A program made the translations under genes and the position numbers. Under the pieces are notes generated by a model. The model did no database searches, was not told where the DNA came from, and worked only from the letters and a program-made list of their open reading frames with translations. Shown here one piece after another: positions 1-9,206 of a stretch of DNA of 35,294 nucleotides. How positions within the stretch are numbered: position 1 is the first letter of the stretch; each line of letters opens with the position of its first letter. The stretch lies in NCBI GenBank assembly GCA_015064095.1, contig SVSW01000012.1, positions 1 to 35,294 on the forward strand. Reading direction: 5' to 3'. The stretch is from Oscillospiraceae bacterium (GTDB lineage: Bacteria > Bacillota > Clostridia > Oscillospirales > CAG-272).

Positions 1-279
<279 letters not shown>

Positions 280-282
280 CTA

Positions 283-3200
283 TTATTCATTGTCGCCGAG
301 GTCGTCATAAAATTCGTCCTCGGTCTCGTAAACGATCTCTTCGTCGCCGAGATCATCGTCTGCGTCCTCATCTCCGTCGATAAGGAACGACTGACGGATC
401 TCGTCCTCGTCCTTAACGCCGTCCTCATACGCGTCGATAGGCATATCGTGTCTGCCCGAGTATGCAGGAGGATCGTCGTCCTGGCAAAGGGTCGAAAGCT
501 CGATCTCCTCGCCGTTCTTGTCGAGCACCTTAACGTCGAGTGCAAGCGACTGAAGCTCCTTGATAAGGACCTTGAACGACTCGGGAACTCCCGGTGTCGG
601 GATATTCTGACCCTTGATTATTGCCTCGTAAGCCTTGCGGCGTCCGTTGATATCGTCGGACTTAACGGTGAGGATCTCCTGAAGCGTGTAAGCTGCGCCG
701 TAGGCCTCAAGAGCCCAGACCTCCATCTCGCCGAAGCGCTGACCGCCGAACTGAGCCTTACCGCCGAGAGGCTGCTGAGTGACAAGAGAGTAAGGACCGT
801 TCGAACGTGCGTGGATCTTATCGTCAACGAGGTGATGCAGCTTGAGGTAGTACATGATACCGACGGTAACGGGGTTATCGAAAGGATCACCCGTGCGGCC
901 GTCGTAGATCACGGACTTACCGTCAACGATCTTTGTTTCATAATAATTTACGCAATCGCAGAGCTTCTCCATAAGAGCCGCAGCGCCGACAGTATCAAAT
1001 TTCTTGTCGCAAGCCGCGTCGATGTCAATAGCCTTGACCTCGGAGCAGAATGCGTCGTAAGCCTCATCGGAATCAAACTTTGCTCGGTCGCAAAGCTCGA
1101 GAAGTATCTCTCTTGCTTCCTTAGCGGCAGTGATAACAAGACCGGAGGTCTCGGGAGCGCGCTCGGGGAGCGAGAGCCAACGGCAGAAGGCCTGGATCTT
1201 CTTGACGCTCTCGGAAACCGCGATAAATTCCTTTTCGCCGTTTTCGTTTTCAACGACCTTGATAACTTCCTTACCGCGGACGTCGTCGCCCTGACGGTAA
1301 TCTCTGTAAATGCCCGCCATTTTGAGGCACTCGGAGATATCCTTCTCCGTTGCGCCGTCAAAAACAGGGGTCATGATCTTCCAGCCGAGCTTGCGTGCGG
1401 CGATACCGAGGTGGACCTCAAGCACCTGACCGATATTCATACGCGAAGGAACGCCCAGCGGGTTAAGAACGATGTCAAGCGGAGTACCGTCAGCAAGGAA
1501 AGGCATATCCTCAGGCGGCAGAATACGGGAAACAACGCCCTTGTTACCGTGGCGACCTGCCATTTTATCTCCGACGGAGATCTTTCTCTTCTGTGCAATG
1601 TAGATCTTAACGACCTTGTTTACACCGGTGGGCAGATCATCGCCCTGTGCGTGCGAGAACACACGAACGTCAACAACGATACCGGACTCACCGTGAGGCA
1701 TGCGGAGCGATGTATCTCTGACCTCGCGAGCCTTCTCGCCGAAGATCGCGCGGAGCAGTCTTTCTTCCGCAGTAAGCTCTGTCTCACCCTTAGGCGTGGT
1801 CTTACCGACGAGTATATCGCCTGCGCGGACCTCGGTTCCCTTCTTGACGATACCGTCTGCGTTGAGGTCCTTGAGTGCGTCCTCACCGACATTCGGTATC
1901 TCGCGAGTGATTTCCTCCGGTCCGAGCTTTGTATCTCTTGCCTCGTGAGTATATTCTTCAATATGAAGCGAAGTATAAACGTCCTCGCGAACGAGCTTTT
2001 CATTAAGGAGAACTGCGTCCTCGTAGTTATAACCTTCCCAGGTCATAAATCCGATAAGCGCGTTCTTACCGAGCGAGATCTCGCCCTTGGAGGTTGCAGG
2101 GCCGTCGGCAATTACCTGACCCTTTTTAACAGTGTCGCCCTTTGCGACAAGCGGGCGCTGATTGAAGCAAGTGCCCTGGTTCGATCTCTTGAACTTGATA
2201 AGCTCATAGACGTCCTTTATGCCGTCCTCGCGAGCGACCGTGATCTTATCAGCCTCAACTCGCTCAACGTATCCGTCCTCTTTTGCGATAACGACAACGC
2301 CGGAGTCAAGCGCCGCCTTGTATTCCATACCCGTTCCGACGATAGGCGAGTCGGTGACGAGAAGCGGAACAGCCTGCTTCTGCATGTTCGATCCCATGAG
2401 AGCACGGGAGTTGTCGTCGTTCTCAAGGAAGGGGATCATAGCGGTGGCAACGGAAACGACCATCTTAGGCGAAACGTCCATAAAGTCAACACGGCTGTGA
2501 TCGACCTCTGTGATCTCCGCCTTGTCGCGAACGGTTACGCGGTTCTTTACGAAGTAGCCCTCCTCGTCAAGCGGCTCGTTAGCCTGAGCGACAACGTAGT
2601 TGTCCTCCATGTCGGCAGTCATGTAAACGACCTCGTCGGTGACGCGCGAGCGGCCGTCGGGCATATGCTCTACCTTTTTGTAAGGAGCTTCTATAAATCC
2701 GTAGTTGCTGATCTTAGCATAGGTTGCAAGATAGGAAATAAGACCGATGTTCGGACCTTCGGGTGTCTCGATCGGGCACATACGTCCGTAGTGCGTGTAG
2801 TGAACGTCACGGACGTCGAAGGACGCACGGTCACGTGAAAGACCGCCGGGGCCGAGAGCCGAAAGACGGCGCTTGTGCGTAAGCTCGGCGAGGGGGTTCG
2901 ACTGATCCATGAACTGAGAAAGCTGAGACGAACCGAAGAACTCACGGATAACGGTTGCCACGGGTCTTATGTTGATAAGAGCCTGAGGTGTGAGCTTTTC
3001 GTTGTCCTGCGTGGTCATTCTTTCCTTTATTATTTTATCCATACGAGCAAAGCCGATGCGCATCTGGTTTTGGAGCTGCTCTCCGACCGAACGGATACGG
3101 CGGTTGCCGAGGTGGTCTATATCATCAACGCGTCCTATGTCGTGCGAGAGGCAAAGGAGGTAGTTGATAGACGCAAAAATATCGTCGCGGGTGATGTGGT

Positions 3201-4491
3201 GAGGGCAAAGCTCTGCGTATCTTGCGCGGGCTTCCTCTTTAAGTCCCTCAACGTCATCGCCGTACTTGTCGCGCAGCTCAAGCAGCACGGAAACGCTTGC
3301 GCGCTCGGCAACTCCGCAGTCAGCAAGATCGTAGCCGAGAACATACTCGGGCTCGATCGTGTTGTTCGAGAATACCTTGACGATATCGCCGTTGTCGAGC
3401 ATAATGCTGACGTCGTTAACGGCGTTGTGCTCAATGGTCAGAGCATCGTCGCGAGTAAGGACTGTTCCCTCATCAAAGAGGAACTCACCGGTCAGAGGGC
3501 TTACGACGGGAGAGGCAAGCTTACGGCCCGCAATTCTCGACGAAATAGCCATCTTCTTATCATATTTATATCTTCCGACAGCCGCGATATCGTATCTTTT
3601 GGGGTCAAAGAAGAAATTGTTGATAAGCTGCTGAGCGGTCTCGGTGAGCGGAGGCTCGCCGGGACGGAGCTTTTTGTATATCTCCTTGAGTGACTCAATG
3701 CCGGTGTGAGTACGGTTTTTGTCCGCAATATCGTCACACTCGTCACGCTCAAATGTCGCCTTGAGGATCGGTTCTTCGCCAAAGAGCGCGTAAACGTCCT
3801 CACGGGAATCGAGCAGGCAGTCATATCTGTCGTTATCGCTGCGCGAAATGCGATCGGAATCGGAGATATCGGACTTGAGCATAACGCCGAGAGCGCGGAT
3901 CAGCATTGTGATCGGCAGCTTGCGGTTTTTGTCTATTCTTACGTAGGCAACACCGTTTATGTCGGTCTCGTATTCGAGCCAAGCACCGCGGTAAGGAATA
4001 ATCTGCGCAGTATAGGTGCGCTTACCGGATTTATCTATGGCACTGTCATAGTACATACCGGGCGAACGGATAAGCTGAGAAACGATAACTCTCTCAGCGC
4101 CGTTTATAACGAACGTTCCGCTTTCGGTCATCAGGGGGAACTCACCCATGTAGATATCAGTCTGCTTGACCTCTCCCGTCTGCTTGTTCGTCAGGCGAAC
4201 GTTGACCTTCAAGGGGGCGGCATAGTTGACATCGCGCTCCTTGCACTCCTCGACCGGATATTTCGGTTTCGTATCAATAGAATAGGAAAGAAATTCTATT
4301 GACAGATTGCCCGAGAAGTCCACGATCGGAGATATGTCACGAAGCACCTCCATAAGTCCCTCCTCGAGGAACCACTTAAAAGACTTCGTCTGTATCTCGA
4401 CGAGGTTGGGCAGCTCGAGCTGAGTTCCGCGTGTACGCGAAAAACTCATTCTCGTGTTTTGACCGAGCTTTTGCTCTTTTACATTGACCAT
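283..4491 (-). CDS. rpoB: RNA polymerase beta subunit
   Basis: This is the 1402-aa beta subunit of RNA polymerase. The rifampicin-binding region at about residues 517-560 reads [20 protein letters not shown] then LSALGPGGL, with the usual drug-contact residues in place apart from Ala where E. coli has Ser522, which is common in Gram-positives. The C-terminal clamp contains [20 protein letters not shown] and ends in a very acidic tail. The ATG at 4491 is preferred over the upstream in-frame TTG at 4512, because GGAGTG sits between them. The protein is about 200 residues longer than B. subtilis RpoB (1193 aa). The largest extra segment is about 120 residues (roughly 1063-1190) between KMAGI and VIYDGRTG; a smaller one lies near residues 204-230. 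No rplL precedes it: the gene has its own promoter and a divergent neighbour, rpsT. Confidence 0.98.
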   Translation of the reverse strand: MVNVKEQKLGQNTRMSFSRTRGTQLELPNLVEIQTKSFKWFLEEGLMEVLRDISPIVDFSGNLSIEFLSYSIDTKPKYPVEECKERDVNYAAPLKVNVRLTNKQTGEVKQTDIYMGEFPLMTESGTFVINGAERVIVSQLIRSPGMYYDSAIDKSGKRTYTAQIIPYRGAWLEYETDINGVAYVRIDKNRKLPITMLIRALGVMLKSDISDSDRISRSDNDRYDCLLDSREDVYALFGEEPILKATFERDECDDIADKNRTHTGIESLKEIYKKLRPGEPPLTETAQQLINNFFFDPKRYDIAAVGRYKYDKKMAISSRIAGRKLASPVVSPLTGEFLFDEGTVLTRDDALTIEHNAVNDVSIMLDNGDIVKVFSNNTIEPEYVLGYDLADCGVAERASVSVLLELRDKYGDDVEGLKEEARARYAELCPHHITRDDIFASINYLLCLSHDIGRVDDIDHLGNRRIRSVGEQLQNQMRIGFARMDKIIKERMTTQDNEKLTPQALINIRPVATVIREFFGSSQLSQFMDQSNPLAELTHKRRLSALGPGGLSRDRASFDVRDVHYTHYGRMCPIETPEGPNIGLISYLATYAKISNYGFIEAPYKKVEHMPDGRSRVTDEVVYMTADMEDNYVVAQANEPLDEEGYFVKNRVTVRDKAEITEVDHSRVDFMDVSPKMVVSVATAMIPFLENDDNSRALMGSNMQKQAVPLLVTDSPIVGTGMEYKAALDSGVVVIAKEDGYVERVEADKITVAREDGIKDVYELIKFKRSNQGTCFNQRPLVAKGDTVKKGQVIADGPATSKGEISLGKNALIGFMTWEGYNYEDAVLLNEKLVREDVYTSLHIEEYTHEARDTKLGPEEITREIPNVGEDALKDLNADGIVKKGTEVRAGDILVGKTTPKGETELTAEERLLRAIFGEKAREVRDTSLRMPHGESGIVVDVRVFSHAQGDDLPTGVNKVVKIYIAQKRKISVGDKMAGRHGNKGVVSRILPPEDMPFLADGTPLDIVLNPLGVPSRMNIGQVLEVHLGIAARKLGWKIMTPVFDGATEKDISECLKMAGIYRDYRQGDDVRGKEVIKVVENENGEKEFIAVSESVKKIQAFCRWLSLPERAPETSGLVITAAKEAREILLELCDRAKFDSDEAYDAFCSEVKAIDIDAACDKKFDTVGAAALMEKLCDCVNYYETKIVDGKSVIYDGRTGDPFDNPVTVGIMYYLKLHHLVDDKIHARSNGPYSLVTQQPLGGKAQFGGQRFGEMEVWALEAYGAAYTLQEILTVKSDDINGRRKAYEAIIKGQNIPTPGVPESFKVLIKELQSLALDVKVLDKNGEEIELSTLCQDDDPPAYSGRHDMPIDAYEDGVKDEDEIRQSFLIDGDEDADDDLGDEEIVYETEDEFYDDLGDNE

Positions 4492-4660
4492 TAATTTTAT
4501 CACTCCATTCAATGTAGTTCGTTTTGCGGTCGCACAGCCGCAAAAACGTGTTTTTGGTCACTTCCTTCTATGTCCCAAGCCAAATTTATGAATTTTTTGT
4601 AAACTTTTCAAATTCACACTTGCTTTTAGGGCATAGATAGCAATTATAATGCAGTTTACT

Positions 4661-4689
4661 ATTTTAGCATATTCGACCCAATTTGTCAA
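4661..4689 (-). promoter_or_regulatory. sigma-A promoter for rpoBC
   Basis: On the minus strand TTGACA (4684-4689) is followed after 17 nt by TAAAAT (4661-4666). Transcription would start near 4654 and leave a leader of about 160 nt before rpoB. An additional TATAAT-like box lies just downstream but has no good -35. Confidence 0.8.
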
Positions 4690-4784
4690 CAGTTTCCGTG
4701 AACTCTTGGAAAATTTGTTGTTAATATTTTTTGAACAAGAGAAAACAAGTCAAAAAAACCGCAAAACTTTTTTTAAGAAAAGTA

Positions 4785-4813
4785 TTGCTTTTCGAACGAA
4801 AGTATGGTATGAT
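4785..4813 (+). promoter_or_regulatory. sigma-A promoter for rpsT
   Basis: TTGCTT (4785-4790), a 17-nt spacer, and TATGAT (4808-4813). The start point would be near 4820, about 113 nt before the rpsT start codon. Confidence 0.8.
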
Positions 4814-4819
4814 GTATAT

Positions 4820-4933
4820 TCGTATGGACGAACGCGCGAGGCACACCCTCTCAGGTGCCGAGGCAAGTAAGCCGTGACCCGAGTTTCGGGGTCGGTATTA
4901 CACTATTTTCATTCTTAACAGGAGGTGAATACT
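4820..4933 (+). promoter_or_regulatory. structured 5' leader of rpsT
   Basis: The leader can form two local hairpins: GGCAC (4840-4844) with GTGCC (4855-4859), and GACCC (4876-4880) with GGGTC (4889-4893). The ribosome binding site GGAGGTG follows at 4921-4927. S20 is autoregulated in E. coli, so autogenous control is plausible, but I do not recognise a named leader family here. Confidence 0.4.
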
Positions 4934-5197
4934 TTGCCGAACATCAAATCAGCCAAGAAGAGAGTTATTGTCACAAAGACAAAGACCCTTCAGAACAAGA
5001 TCTTCCGCACACAGCTCAAAACAGACATAAAGAAGTTTGAGGCAGCAGTTGCATCGGGCGACAAGGCAGCCGCAGAGGCAGCATACGTCGCAGCCGTCAA
5101 GAAGGTCGACCAGGCAGCCGCGCGTGGTATCATTCACAAGAACGCAGCCGCTCGCAAAAAGAGCCGTTTCACGAAGAAGCTCAACGCAATGGCGTAA
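4934..5197 (+). CDS. rpsT: 30S ribosomal protein S20
   Basis: The product is an 87-aa, Lys/Ala-rich protein beginning (M)PNIKSAKKRV, the standard S20 start. The central and C-terminal parts (KKVDQAAARGIIHKNAAARK, then KSRFTKKLNAMA) are typical of the helical S20 family, which binds 16S rRNA early in 30S assembly. The start codon is TTG at 4934: AGGAGGTG ends 6 nt upstream and the N-terminus matches the family exactly, so the in-frame GTG inside the ribosome binding site (4925) is not the start. The gene is monocistronic, with its own promoter and a strong terminator. S20 commonly uses a weak start codon, which fits translational tuning. Confidence 0.97.
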   Translation: MPNIKSAKKRVIVTKTKTLQNKIFRTQLKTDIKKFEAAVASGDKAAAEAAYVAAVKKVDQAAARGIIHKNAAARKKSRFTKKLNAMA

Positions 5198-5203
5198 AAG
5201 AAT

Positions 5204-5238
5204 AAAAAGCCGATCGGTTTTAGCCGATCGGCTTTTTA
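5204..5238 (+). terminator. rho-independent terminator of rpsT
   Basis: GCCGATCGG (5209-5217) pairs with CCGATCGGC (5224-5232), and a T tract follows. Confidence 0.93.
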
Positions 5239-5295
5239 TAGTATTGAATTCGTATCGCATAGCGTCACTGCCACGTTGGGGCGGCACGAGGTATA

Positions 5296-5408
5296 GTACG
5301 GCATCAAGCCGACAAAATATGCACGCTTGCGCGTGATGCCATACTGCGCGGGGCGCAGATTACATACACGCCCAAAGGGCGTGATTGCATGCCAATCCTT
5401 CGGATTGG
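5296..5408. repeat. cluster of short palindromes (REP-like intergenic element)
   Basis: No gene is seen between the rpsT terminator and the tRNA terminator. This stretch is instead a run of small inverted repeats. GTACGGCATCA (5296-5306) and TGATGCCATAC (5334-5344) are arms with one mismatch, and enclose CACGC/GCGTG (5322-5335). These are followed by CTGCGC/GCGCAG (5344-5358), CACGCCC/GGGCGTG (5367-5383) and CCAATCC/GGATTGG (5392-5408), each with a 3-nt loop. The element resembles REP or MITE-like intergenic repeats; whether it recurs in the genome cannot be seen here. Confidence 0.6.
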
Positions 5409-5410
5409 AT

Positions 5411-5445
5411 AAAAAAATTAAGCAACCCTTGGGGGTTGCTTAATT
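5411..5445 (-). terminator. terminator of tRNA-Val
   Basis: On the minus strand, immediately after the tRNA CCA end, AAGCAACCC pairs with GGGTTGCTT and is followed by seven T residues. The flanks are A/T symmetric, so it may also act on the other strand. Confidence 0.85.
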
Positions 5446-5448
5446 TTT

Positions 5449-5525
5449 TGGTGGAGACAATTGGAATCGAACCAATGACCCCTTGCATGTCAAGCAAGTA
5501 CTCTAACCAGCTGAGCTATGCCTCC
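5449..5525 (-). tRNA. tRNA-Val (anticodon GAC)
   Basis: A complete 77-nt cloverleaf including an encoded CCA. The acceptor stem is GGAGGCA with TGTCTCC (one G-T pair), the D arm is GCTC...GAGT, the anticodon arm is CTTGC-TTGACAT-GCAAG with GAC at positions 34-36, and the T arm is ATTGG-TTCGATT-CCAAT. It is a single tRNA unit with its own promoter and terminator. Confidence 0.97.
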
Positions 5526-5541
5526 ATGACCAACGGTTGAT

Positions 5542-5570
5542 ATTATATCATACTCTTTTTTAAAAAGCAA
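5542..5570 (-). promoter_or_regulatory. sigma-A promoter for tRNA-Val
   Basis: On the minus strand TTGCTT (5565-5570), 17 nt, TATAAT (5542-5547). The predicted start is about 10 nt before the mature 5' end of the tRNA. The rest of the gap to cysK (5571-5681) shows no gene. Confidence 0.85.
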
Positions 5571-5681
5571 GGCTTTTTTGAAATTTTCCGAAAAAATTTT
5601 TTATCCGTTGGCAAAAATCTTATAAAAGCTCGGTAAGCTTGACGGTAACGCTCGCAAAGCACCCACTCTGCTGCTCCCGTT

Positions 5682-6614
5682 TTAATCTTCGAAAAGCTCG
5701 GTCGACAAATAGCGATCGCCGCCGTCGGGCAGCAGAACCACTATCCTTTTACCTTTATTCTCTTCCCGTCTTGCAAGCTCTGCGGCTGCAAAAAGCGCCG
5801 CGCCCGACGAAATTCCGACAAGCACGCCCTCGGATTTTCCGAGCGCTCTTGCCGCCCCATAGGCCTCTTGTTCCGTTACGGTTATTACCTCGTCATATAT
5901 TTTTGTGTTGAGCGTTTTGGGAACGAAGCCCGCACCGATCCCCTGTAAGCCGTGTGCACCTGCCGCTTTGCCCGAAAGCACCGCTGATGATGCGGGCTCA
6001 ACTGCGACAATCTTTATATTCGGCAACTTCTCCTTTAAATATTCACCCGTGCCGGTGAGAGTGCCGCCCGTACCGACGCCGGCGACAAAAATATCGACCT
6101 CGCCGTTCATATCCTCGAAGATCTCGGGGCCCGTGGTCTTTCTGTGCGCCTCGGGATTGGCGGGATTTTCGAACTGTCCCGCAAGAAAGCTGTTTTCGGT
6201 CGTTTTTGCGAGCTCGTTTGCCTTTTCGATAGCCCCCGTCATACCGAGCGCACCGTCGGTCAATACCAGATGAGCGCCGTATGCGCGCATCAGCTTTTTC
6301 CTTTCCTCCGACATGGTATTCGGCATAACGATAATAACGCGATATCCGCGCGCTGCGGCAACGGCGCAAAGTCCGATACCCGTATTTCCCGATGTGGGTT
6401 CGATTATAACAGAACCTTTTTTCAAGGCTCCGCGCGCCTCGGCGTCGTTTATCATCTCAAGCGCAACCCGATCCTTGACCGAGCCTGCCGGATTAAAATA
6501 TTCGAGCTTTGCATATATCGGGGCGCTGAGGGCAAGCCTTTTTTCATAGGCGGAAAGCCTCAAAATGGGGGTGTTTCCTATGAGCTCTGCGGCGCATGAA
6601 TAAATTTTTTCCAT
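5682..6614 (-). CDS. cysK: cysteine synthase A (O-acetylserine sulfhydrylase)
   Basis: This 310-aa PLP enzyme makes cysteine from O-acetylserine and sulfide. The PLP lysine lies in PAGSVKDR near residue 47. The substrate loop is TSGNTG, the phosphate-binding motif is GVGTGGTLTG, and the serine that contacts the PLP ring nitrogen is in VGISSGAA. The length is normal for CysK (about 310-320). The ATG at 6614 has CGGAG seven nt upstream. It is transcribed alone from a sigma-A promoter that is back-to-back with that of the next gene. No T-box or other sulfur-responsive leader is evident in the short 5' region. CysM-type enzymes are the nearest alternative, but the motifs and length favour CysK. 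Confidence 0.95.
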   Translation of the reverse strand: MEKIYSCAAELIGNTPILRLSAYEKRLALSAPIYAKLEYFNPAGSVKDRVALEMINDAEARGALKKGSVIIEPTSGNTGIGLCAVAAARGYRVIIVMPNTMSEERKKLMRAYGAHLVLTDGALGMTGAIEKANELAKTTENSFLAGQFENPANPEAHRKTTGPEIFEDMNGEVDIFVAGVGTGGTLTGTGEYLKEKLPNIKIVAVEPASSAVLSGKAAGAHGLQGIGAGFVPKTLNTKIYDEVITVTEQEAYGAARALGKSEGVLVGISSGAALFAAAELARREENKGKRIVVLLPDGGDRYLSTELFED

Positions 6615-6644
6615 AATATTCTCCGTGACGCGATTATTTATTAG

Positions 6645-6673
6645 ATATTATCACTTTTTTCGTGTTTTGTCAA
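6645..6673 (-). promoter_or_regulatory. sigma-A promoter for cysK
   Basis: On the minus strand TTGACA (6668-6673), 17 nt, TAATAT (6645-6650), about 30 nt before the cysK start codon. Confidence 0.75.
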
Positions 6674-6695
6674 CAGCTCTCACGTTTTGAAACTA

Positions 6696-6724
6696 TTGAC
6701 AGTATATGAACGAAGTGCTATAAT
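6696..6724 (+). promoter_or_regulatory. consensus sigma-A promoter for the large membrane protein gene
   Basis: Perfect TTGACA (6696-6701), a 17-nt spacer, and perfect TATAAT (6719-6724). The gene starts 39 nt downstream. Such a promoter suggests strong vegetative expression. Confidence 0.92.
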
Positions 6725-6762
6725 TGAAATGTAATATATTTATTTAGGAAGGTGTTTGTTTT

Positions 6763-9159
6763 ATGAATATTACCGAAATTGCCGGTATTATTAACCTTGT
6801 GTTGGCGATCCTTACCTTCGTCATGCTTCTGTTCGTTGTCATCAGCGCACTGTTCGGACTTCGCCGAAGCTGGAGATTCAGCTTGATCAAGCTCGGACGC
6901 ACGGTTGCCGCTATCCTGCTCTCGTTCATTACAGTAAAGATAATCACAGCTACTGTTTCGACGGGCGATCTGCTTGCTCCCATTATGGGTGATTTTGCAG
7001 AAGATCTTTCTCAAACATCGCCGACGCTTGTTGAGCTTATCAACCATTTGCCTCTTGCAATAATTACCCCGCTTGCTCTTGTTTTGCTGTTCTTTGTTTT
7101 CAACGCCCTGCTCATGATCCCCGCGATCTTCGTCAAGAAGGCTGTTTTGAAGAACGAATACAAGGCCAAGGCTGAAGCGAAGAAAGCAAAGAAGGAGCTC
7201 AAAGCTCTCAAAAATTCAAATGCAGAAAGATCCGAGGAGCTGAGGAAGACTATCAAAGCGGGCAAGACCCCTTGGGGCTCTCGCGGTATCAGCGCGGGAA
7301 TCAAGGCGGTTAACGCCGTGATCTTTATTGCACTTCTCTTTATGCCGATAGCTTGCCTTCTTACAACGGTGGGTGACGGTGTGGTAACGCTCAAGGACGC
7401 AATGGTCGAATCGGGCGCAAGCCTCGGCGGAGATGAAAGCTCCGATTCGGCGTTCAACAGCGAGGATCTCACGGCTATTTGCGACGAGATCGTCACGCCT
7501 ATCGTAAGCAATCCCGTGATTGCCGTTTCGGCAAATCCCCTCTACCGCGCAATGTACAGAAATCTGACGCAGGTCACAGTGGGGAACGTCACCTGTTACC
7601 TTGACGAAGAGCTCTCCGATATATTTGAGCTCGTTGGCGGCGCGGCTTATCTGCTCGTCGATATCGAAGATTACGGTGAGCCCCAGAAAAATGCGATAAA
7701 CACGGTCGTCGGATACGTTGCCGATTCCGAATTCCGTTCCACAGTTACCGCCGAGCTGTTCTCTGCCGTAGGCTCTGCTTGGCAAAACGGAGAGGATTTC
7801 TTCGGATTTGAAAATCCTTCGAGCGCCGAGATCGCAATCGTTTTTGATCCGCTTATCGGAATTCTCGCCGAATCCGACGCCGAATCCGTTGAAAAGGATC
7901 TTCACACATTTGCAAATATCATCGGTGTATTTATAGACCACGAAATGTTCAGCGCATTTGCTACCGCGTTTGAATCCGAGGATCCGCTTGAAAGCGTTAA
8001 AAATATAATCTCGGCCGAATTCCTTGCCGACGTTCTCACCGAGATATATGCAAACGAGGACTTCAAGACCATGTCCCAGCCTGTCGTTAAATTCACCTTC
8101 AACGCACTTCTCAGCGCCATCGGTGCAGACCCCATGGCTGCCGGCGAGAATAACGATGCCCCCGATCTTGAGGGCGATGAGATAGAGGCCGAGGCTGAGG
8201 CAATATATGCGCTGATAGAATCGGCTCTTGATTTCATCGATTCCATGCCCGAGGACACGGACGATATGGGCGGTCTTGAGATCATAACCGAGATCGACGT
8301 TGCATCACTTGGCCGCTTCTACGACGAATCACAGCACAGCCAGATCCTCAAGGACGGCTTCCACGACGTTTTCGTAGCCCTTCTCTCGTCCGATATGTTT
8401 GGCGATATCCGTCCTATATGCGATATCCTAATAGATCATATAAACAATGACCCCGATCTCAACATGAGCCACCTGCTCTCCGCGGTACAGGAGCTCGCAT
8501 CGCTCTTTGTTCAGTACCAAGGCGCAAACGTTGCAACAGACCCCGTTAAGATCTCCGAAACTCTCTCCTCGCTTATAGAGAAGGTCGACACTCACACCGC
8601 CGAGATCATAAAGGAGATGCTTGATGCCAACGCATTCGGTATGGATATACTCAACGAAAGCAACAAAACAGGCAGCCAAACCTCAAAGCTTCTCACAACG
8701 TTGGTTGACCTTATGGCAAGCGAAGATATGAAGAACCTTACCGAAGAAGAGCTGCAAAAAGAAGCAAAGGCTATCGACTATATGCTTAAAATAGTCAACG
8801 CAAGCTCAAGCTCAGACGGCGGCAACAGCCTTACCTCCATTTTCGAGGCAGATGACAACAATGCCGAAGAAATGATGGAAACGATGCTGAATTCCAAGCT
8901 GTCTACGGGCGCGATCAACGCAATAGCATATGACGATGACGGCAATCTTACTCAAGAGGTAAAGGATATGTCGGAAAACATCACGGAAGACGACCGCGAG
9001 GGCGTTATGAACTCGGCCGAAAACTATTATAAGAACAATGCCGGCGATATGACCGAAGATGAAAAACAAACACTTCAGAACAACATGAACGCAATCGCCG
9101 CAATATTCGGCACAGACCTTTCCGGAAGCTTCTCGGATTGGGACTCGTCGCTTCAATAA
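6763..9159 (+). CDS. large CvpA-like membrane protein of unknown function
   Basis: I do not recognise a specific family for this 798-aa protein. The N-terminal 210 residues hold four likely membrane segments (about 9-34, 47-65, 96-124 and 180-205). Between segments 3 and 4 is a strongly basic, Ala/Lys-rich helical loop of about 55 residues, which by the positive-inside rule faces the cytoplasm. The first 65 residues (ALFGLRRSWRFSLIKLGR after the first segment) recall CvpA-type proteins. The remaining 590 residues are acidic, helical and without membrane segments, and would lie outside the cell; acidic patches occur near residues 465-500. AGGAAGGTG precedes the ATG. It is monocistronic behind a consensus promoter, so it is probably abundant. 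A role at the cell envelope is only an inference. Confidence 0.75.
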   Translation: MNITEIAGIINLVLAILTFVMLLFVVISALFGLRRSWRFSLIKLGRTVAAILLSFITVKIITATVSTGDLLAPIMGDFAEDLSQTSPTLVELINHLPLAIITPLALVLLFFVFNALLMIPAIFVKKAVLKNEYKAKAEAKKAKKELKALKNSNAERSEELRKTIKAGKTPWGSRGISAGIKAVNAVIFIALLFMPIACLLTTVGDGVVTLKDAMVESGASLGGDESSDSAFNSEDLTAICDEIVTPIVSNPVIAVSANPLYRAMYRNLTQVTVGNVTCYLDEELSDIFELVGGAAYLLVDIEDYGEPQKNAINTVVGYVADSEFRSTVTAELFSAVGSAWQNGEDFFGFENPSSAEIAIVFDPLIGILAESDAESVEKDLHTFANIIGVFIDHEMFSAFATAFESEDPLESVKNIISAEFLADVLTEIYANEDFKTMSQPVVKFTFNALLSAIGADPMAAGENNDAPDLEGDEIEAEAEAIYALIESALDFIDSMPEDTDDMGGLEIITEIDVASLGRFYDESQHSQILKDGFHDVFVALLSSDMFGDIRPICDILIDHINNDPDLNMSHLLSAVQELASLFVQYQGANVATDPVKISETLSSLIEKVDTHTAEIIKEMLDANAFGMDILNESNKTGSQTSKLLTTLVDLMASEDMKNLTEEELQKEAKAIDYMLKIVNASSSSDGGNSLTSIFEADDNNAEEMMETMLNSKLSTGAINAIAYDDDGNLTQEVKDMSENITEDDREGVMNSAENYYKNNAGDMTEDEKQTLQNNMNAIAAIFGTDLSGSFSDWDSSLQ

Positions 9160-9170
9160 TAAGGCAAAAA

Positions 9171-9206
9171 AACAAGCCTCGTGCACGGCACGAGGCTTGT
9201 TTTTAT
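9171..9206. terminator. bidirectional terminator between convergent genes
   Basis: AACAAGCCTCGTGC (9171-9184) pairs perfectly with GCACGAGGCTTGTT (9188-9201). T runs on both strands serve the membrane protein gene on the left and the dehydratase gene on the right. Confidence 0.93.

Noticed and set aside
448..2838. Long plus-strand open frame opposite rpoB, and a second one at 2875-3693
   Set aside because: They mirror rpoB codons, have no ribosome binding site, no family resemblance and an unlikely composition. They are antisense shadows of a highly conserved gene.
2745..2945. Possible rifampicin resistance in RpoB
   Set aside because: The only clear difference from E. coli in the core region is Ala for Ser522, which is common in sensitive Gram-positives. 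The main resistance positions are wild type.
6615..6695. Sulfur-responsive riboswitch or T-box before cysK
   Set aside because: The leader is only about 25-30 nt from the predicted start, too short for either, and no stem or T-box motif is visible.
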